DNA from: Flavobacteriaceae bacterium
GTDB lineage: Bacteria > Bacteroidota > Bacteroidia > Flavobacteriales > Flavobacteriaceae
Reading direction: 5' to 3'
Length of the DNA: 49,205 bases
Assembly: GCA_026988395.1 (NCBI GenBank)
Contig: JALSLI010000119.1
Coordinates: 1 to 49,205, forward strand
Shown: piece after piece, positions 49,040 through 49,205 of the stretch
How positions within the stretch are numbered: position 1 is the stretch's first letter
Layout of the letters: every line of letters begins with the position of its first letter
Program-made: the position numbers and the translations under genes
The notes under the pieces: generated by a model
Database searches by the model: none
Told to the model about the DNA's origin: nothing
Seen by the model: only the letters and a program-made list of their open reading frames with translations

Positions 49040-49205
49040 CTACTTTATCCCAAACCGTTCTTTTATACTATCTACAACAGCATAAACCACAGGAACTAAA
49101 TATACGGTTAAGATTAAAGATGATGTTAATCCACCAATAATCACCCAAGCCAAACCATTTTTCCATTCACTGGCAGATCCTGTGGCAAGTGCAATTGGTA
49201 ACATA
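49040..49205 (-). CDS. C-terminal end of an RND efflux transporter permease (rest outside window)
   Basis: Reverse-strand translation MLPIALATGSASEWKNGLAWVIIGGLTSSLILTVYLVPVVYAVVDSIKERFGIK*. Confidence 0.85.
   Translation of the reverse strand, partial: MLPIALATGSASEWKNGLAWVIIGGLTSSLILTVYLVPVVYAVVDSIKERFGIK

Noticed and set aside
1-49205. CRISPR arrays, tRNA/rRNA genes, transposases, phage genes
   Set aside because: Scanned by eye on both strands; no regularly spaced repeats, cloverleaf/CCA sequences or transposase/integrase motifs seen. A tRNAscan/CRISPR search would be needed to exclude them formally.

Overview
The window is an AT-rich Bacteroidetes chromosome segment, most likely Flavobacteriaceae. 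Evidence: SprA (T9SS/gliding), a Por-type T9SS C-terminal domain, A-rich leaders and TAnnTTTG -7 elements. Most of it is housekeeping or envelope biology: truA, moaC, moeA, gcvH, sprA, ruvA, malic enzyme, nrdB-nrdA, pruA, recJ and asnB. Also present are two tandem TonB proteins, a TonB-dependent receptor locus with Cys-rich partners, a flippase/glycosyltransferase/methyltransferase cassette, a ZIP transporter and the C-terminus of an RND efflux pump at the right edge. I saw no rRNA, tRNA, CRISPR array or intact mobile element. The best candidate for an undescribed system is a tight four-gene, visibly AT-richer operon at 38259-42731. It encodes a DUF2490-like outer-membrane barrel, a BioD/DUF1611-type P-loop NTPase with an extra N-terminal domain, an ABC-exporter-like membrane protein whose nucleotide-binding domain has lost nearly every catalytic motif, and a catalytically intact exported isoaspartyl peptidase (Ntn-hydrolase). 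Other notable items are an in-frame stop splitting a T9SS-secreted VCBS/ASPIC protein, a MITE-like inverted-repeat element upstream of recJ, and a possible metal-uptake locus. All family calls come from reading the translations; no database search was run.
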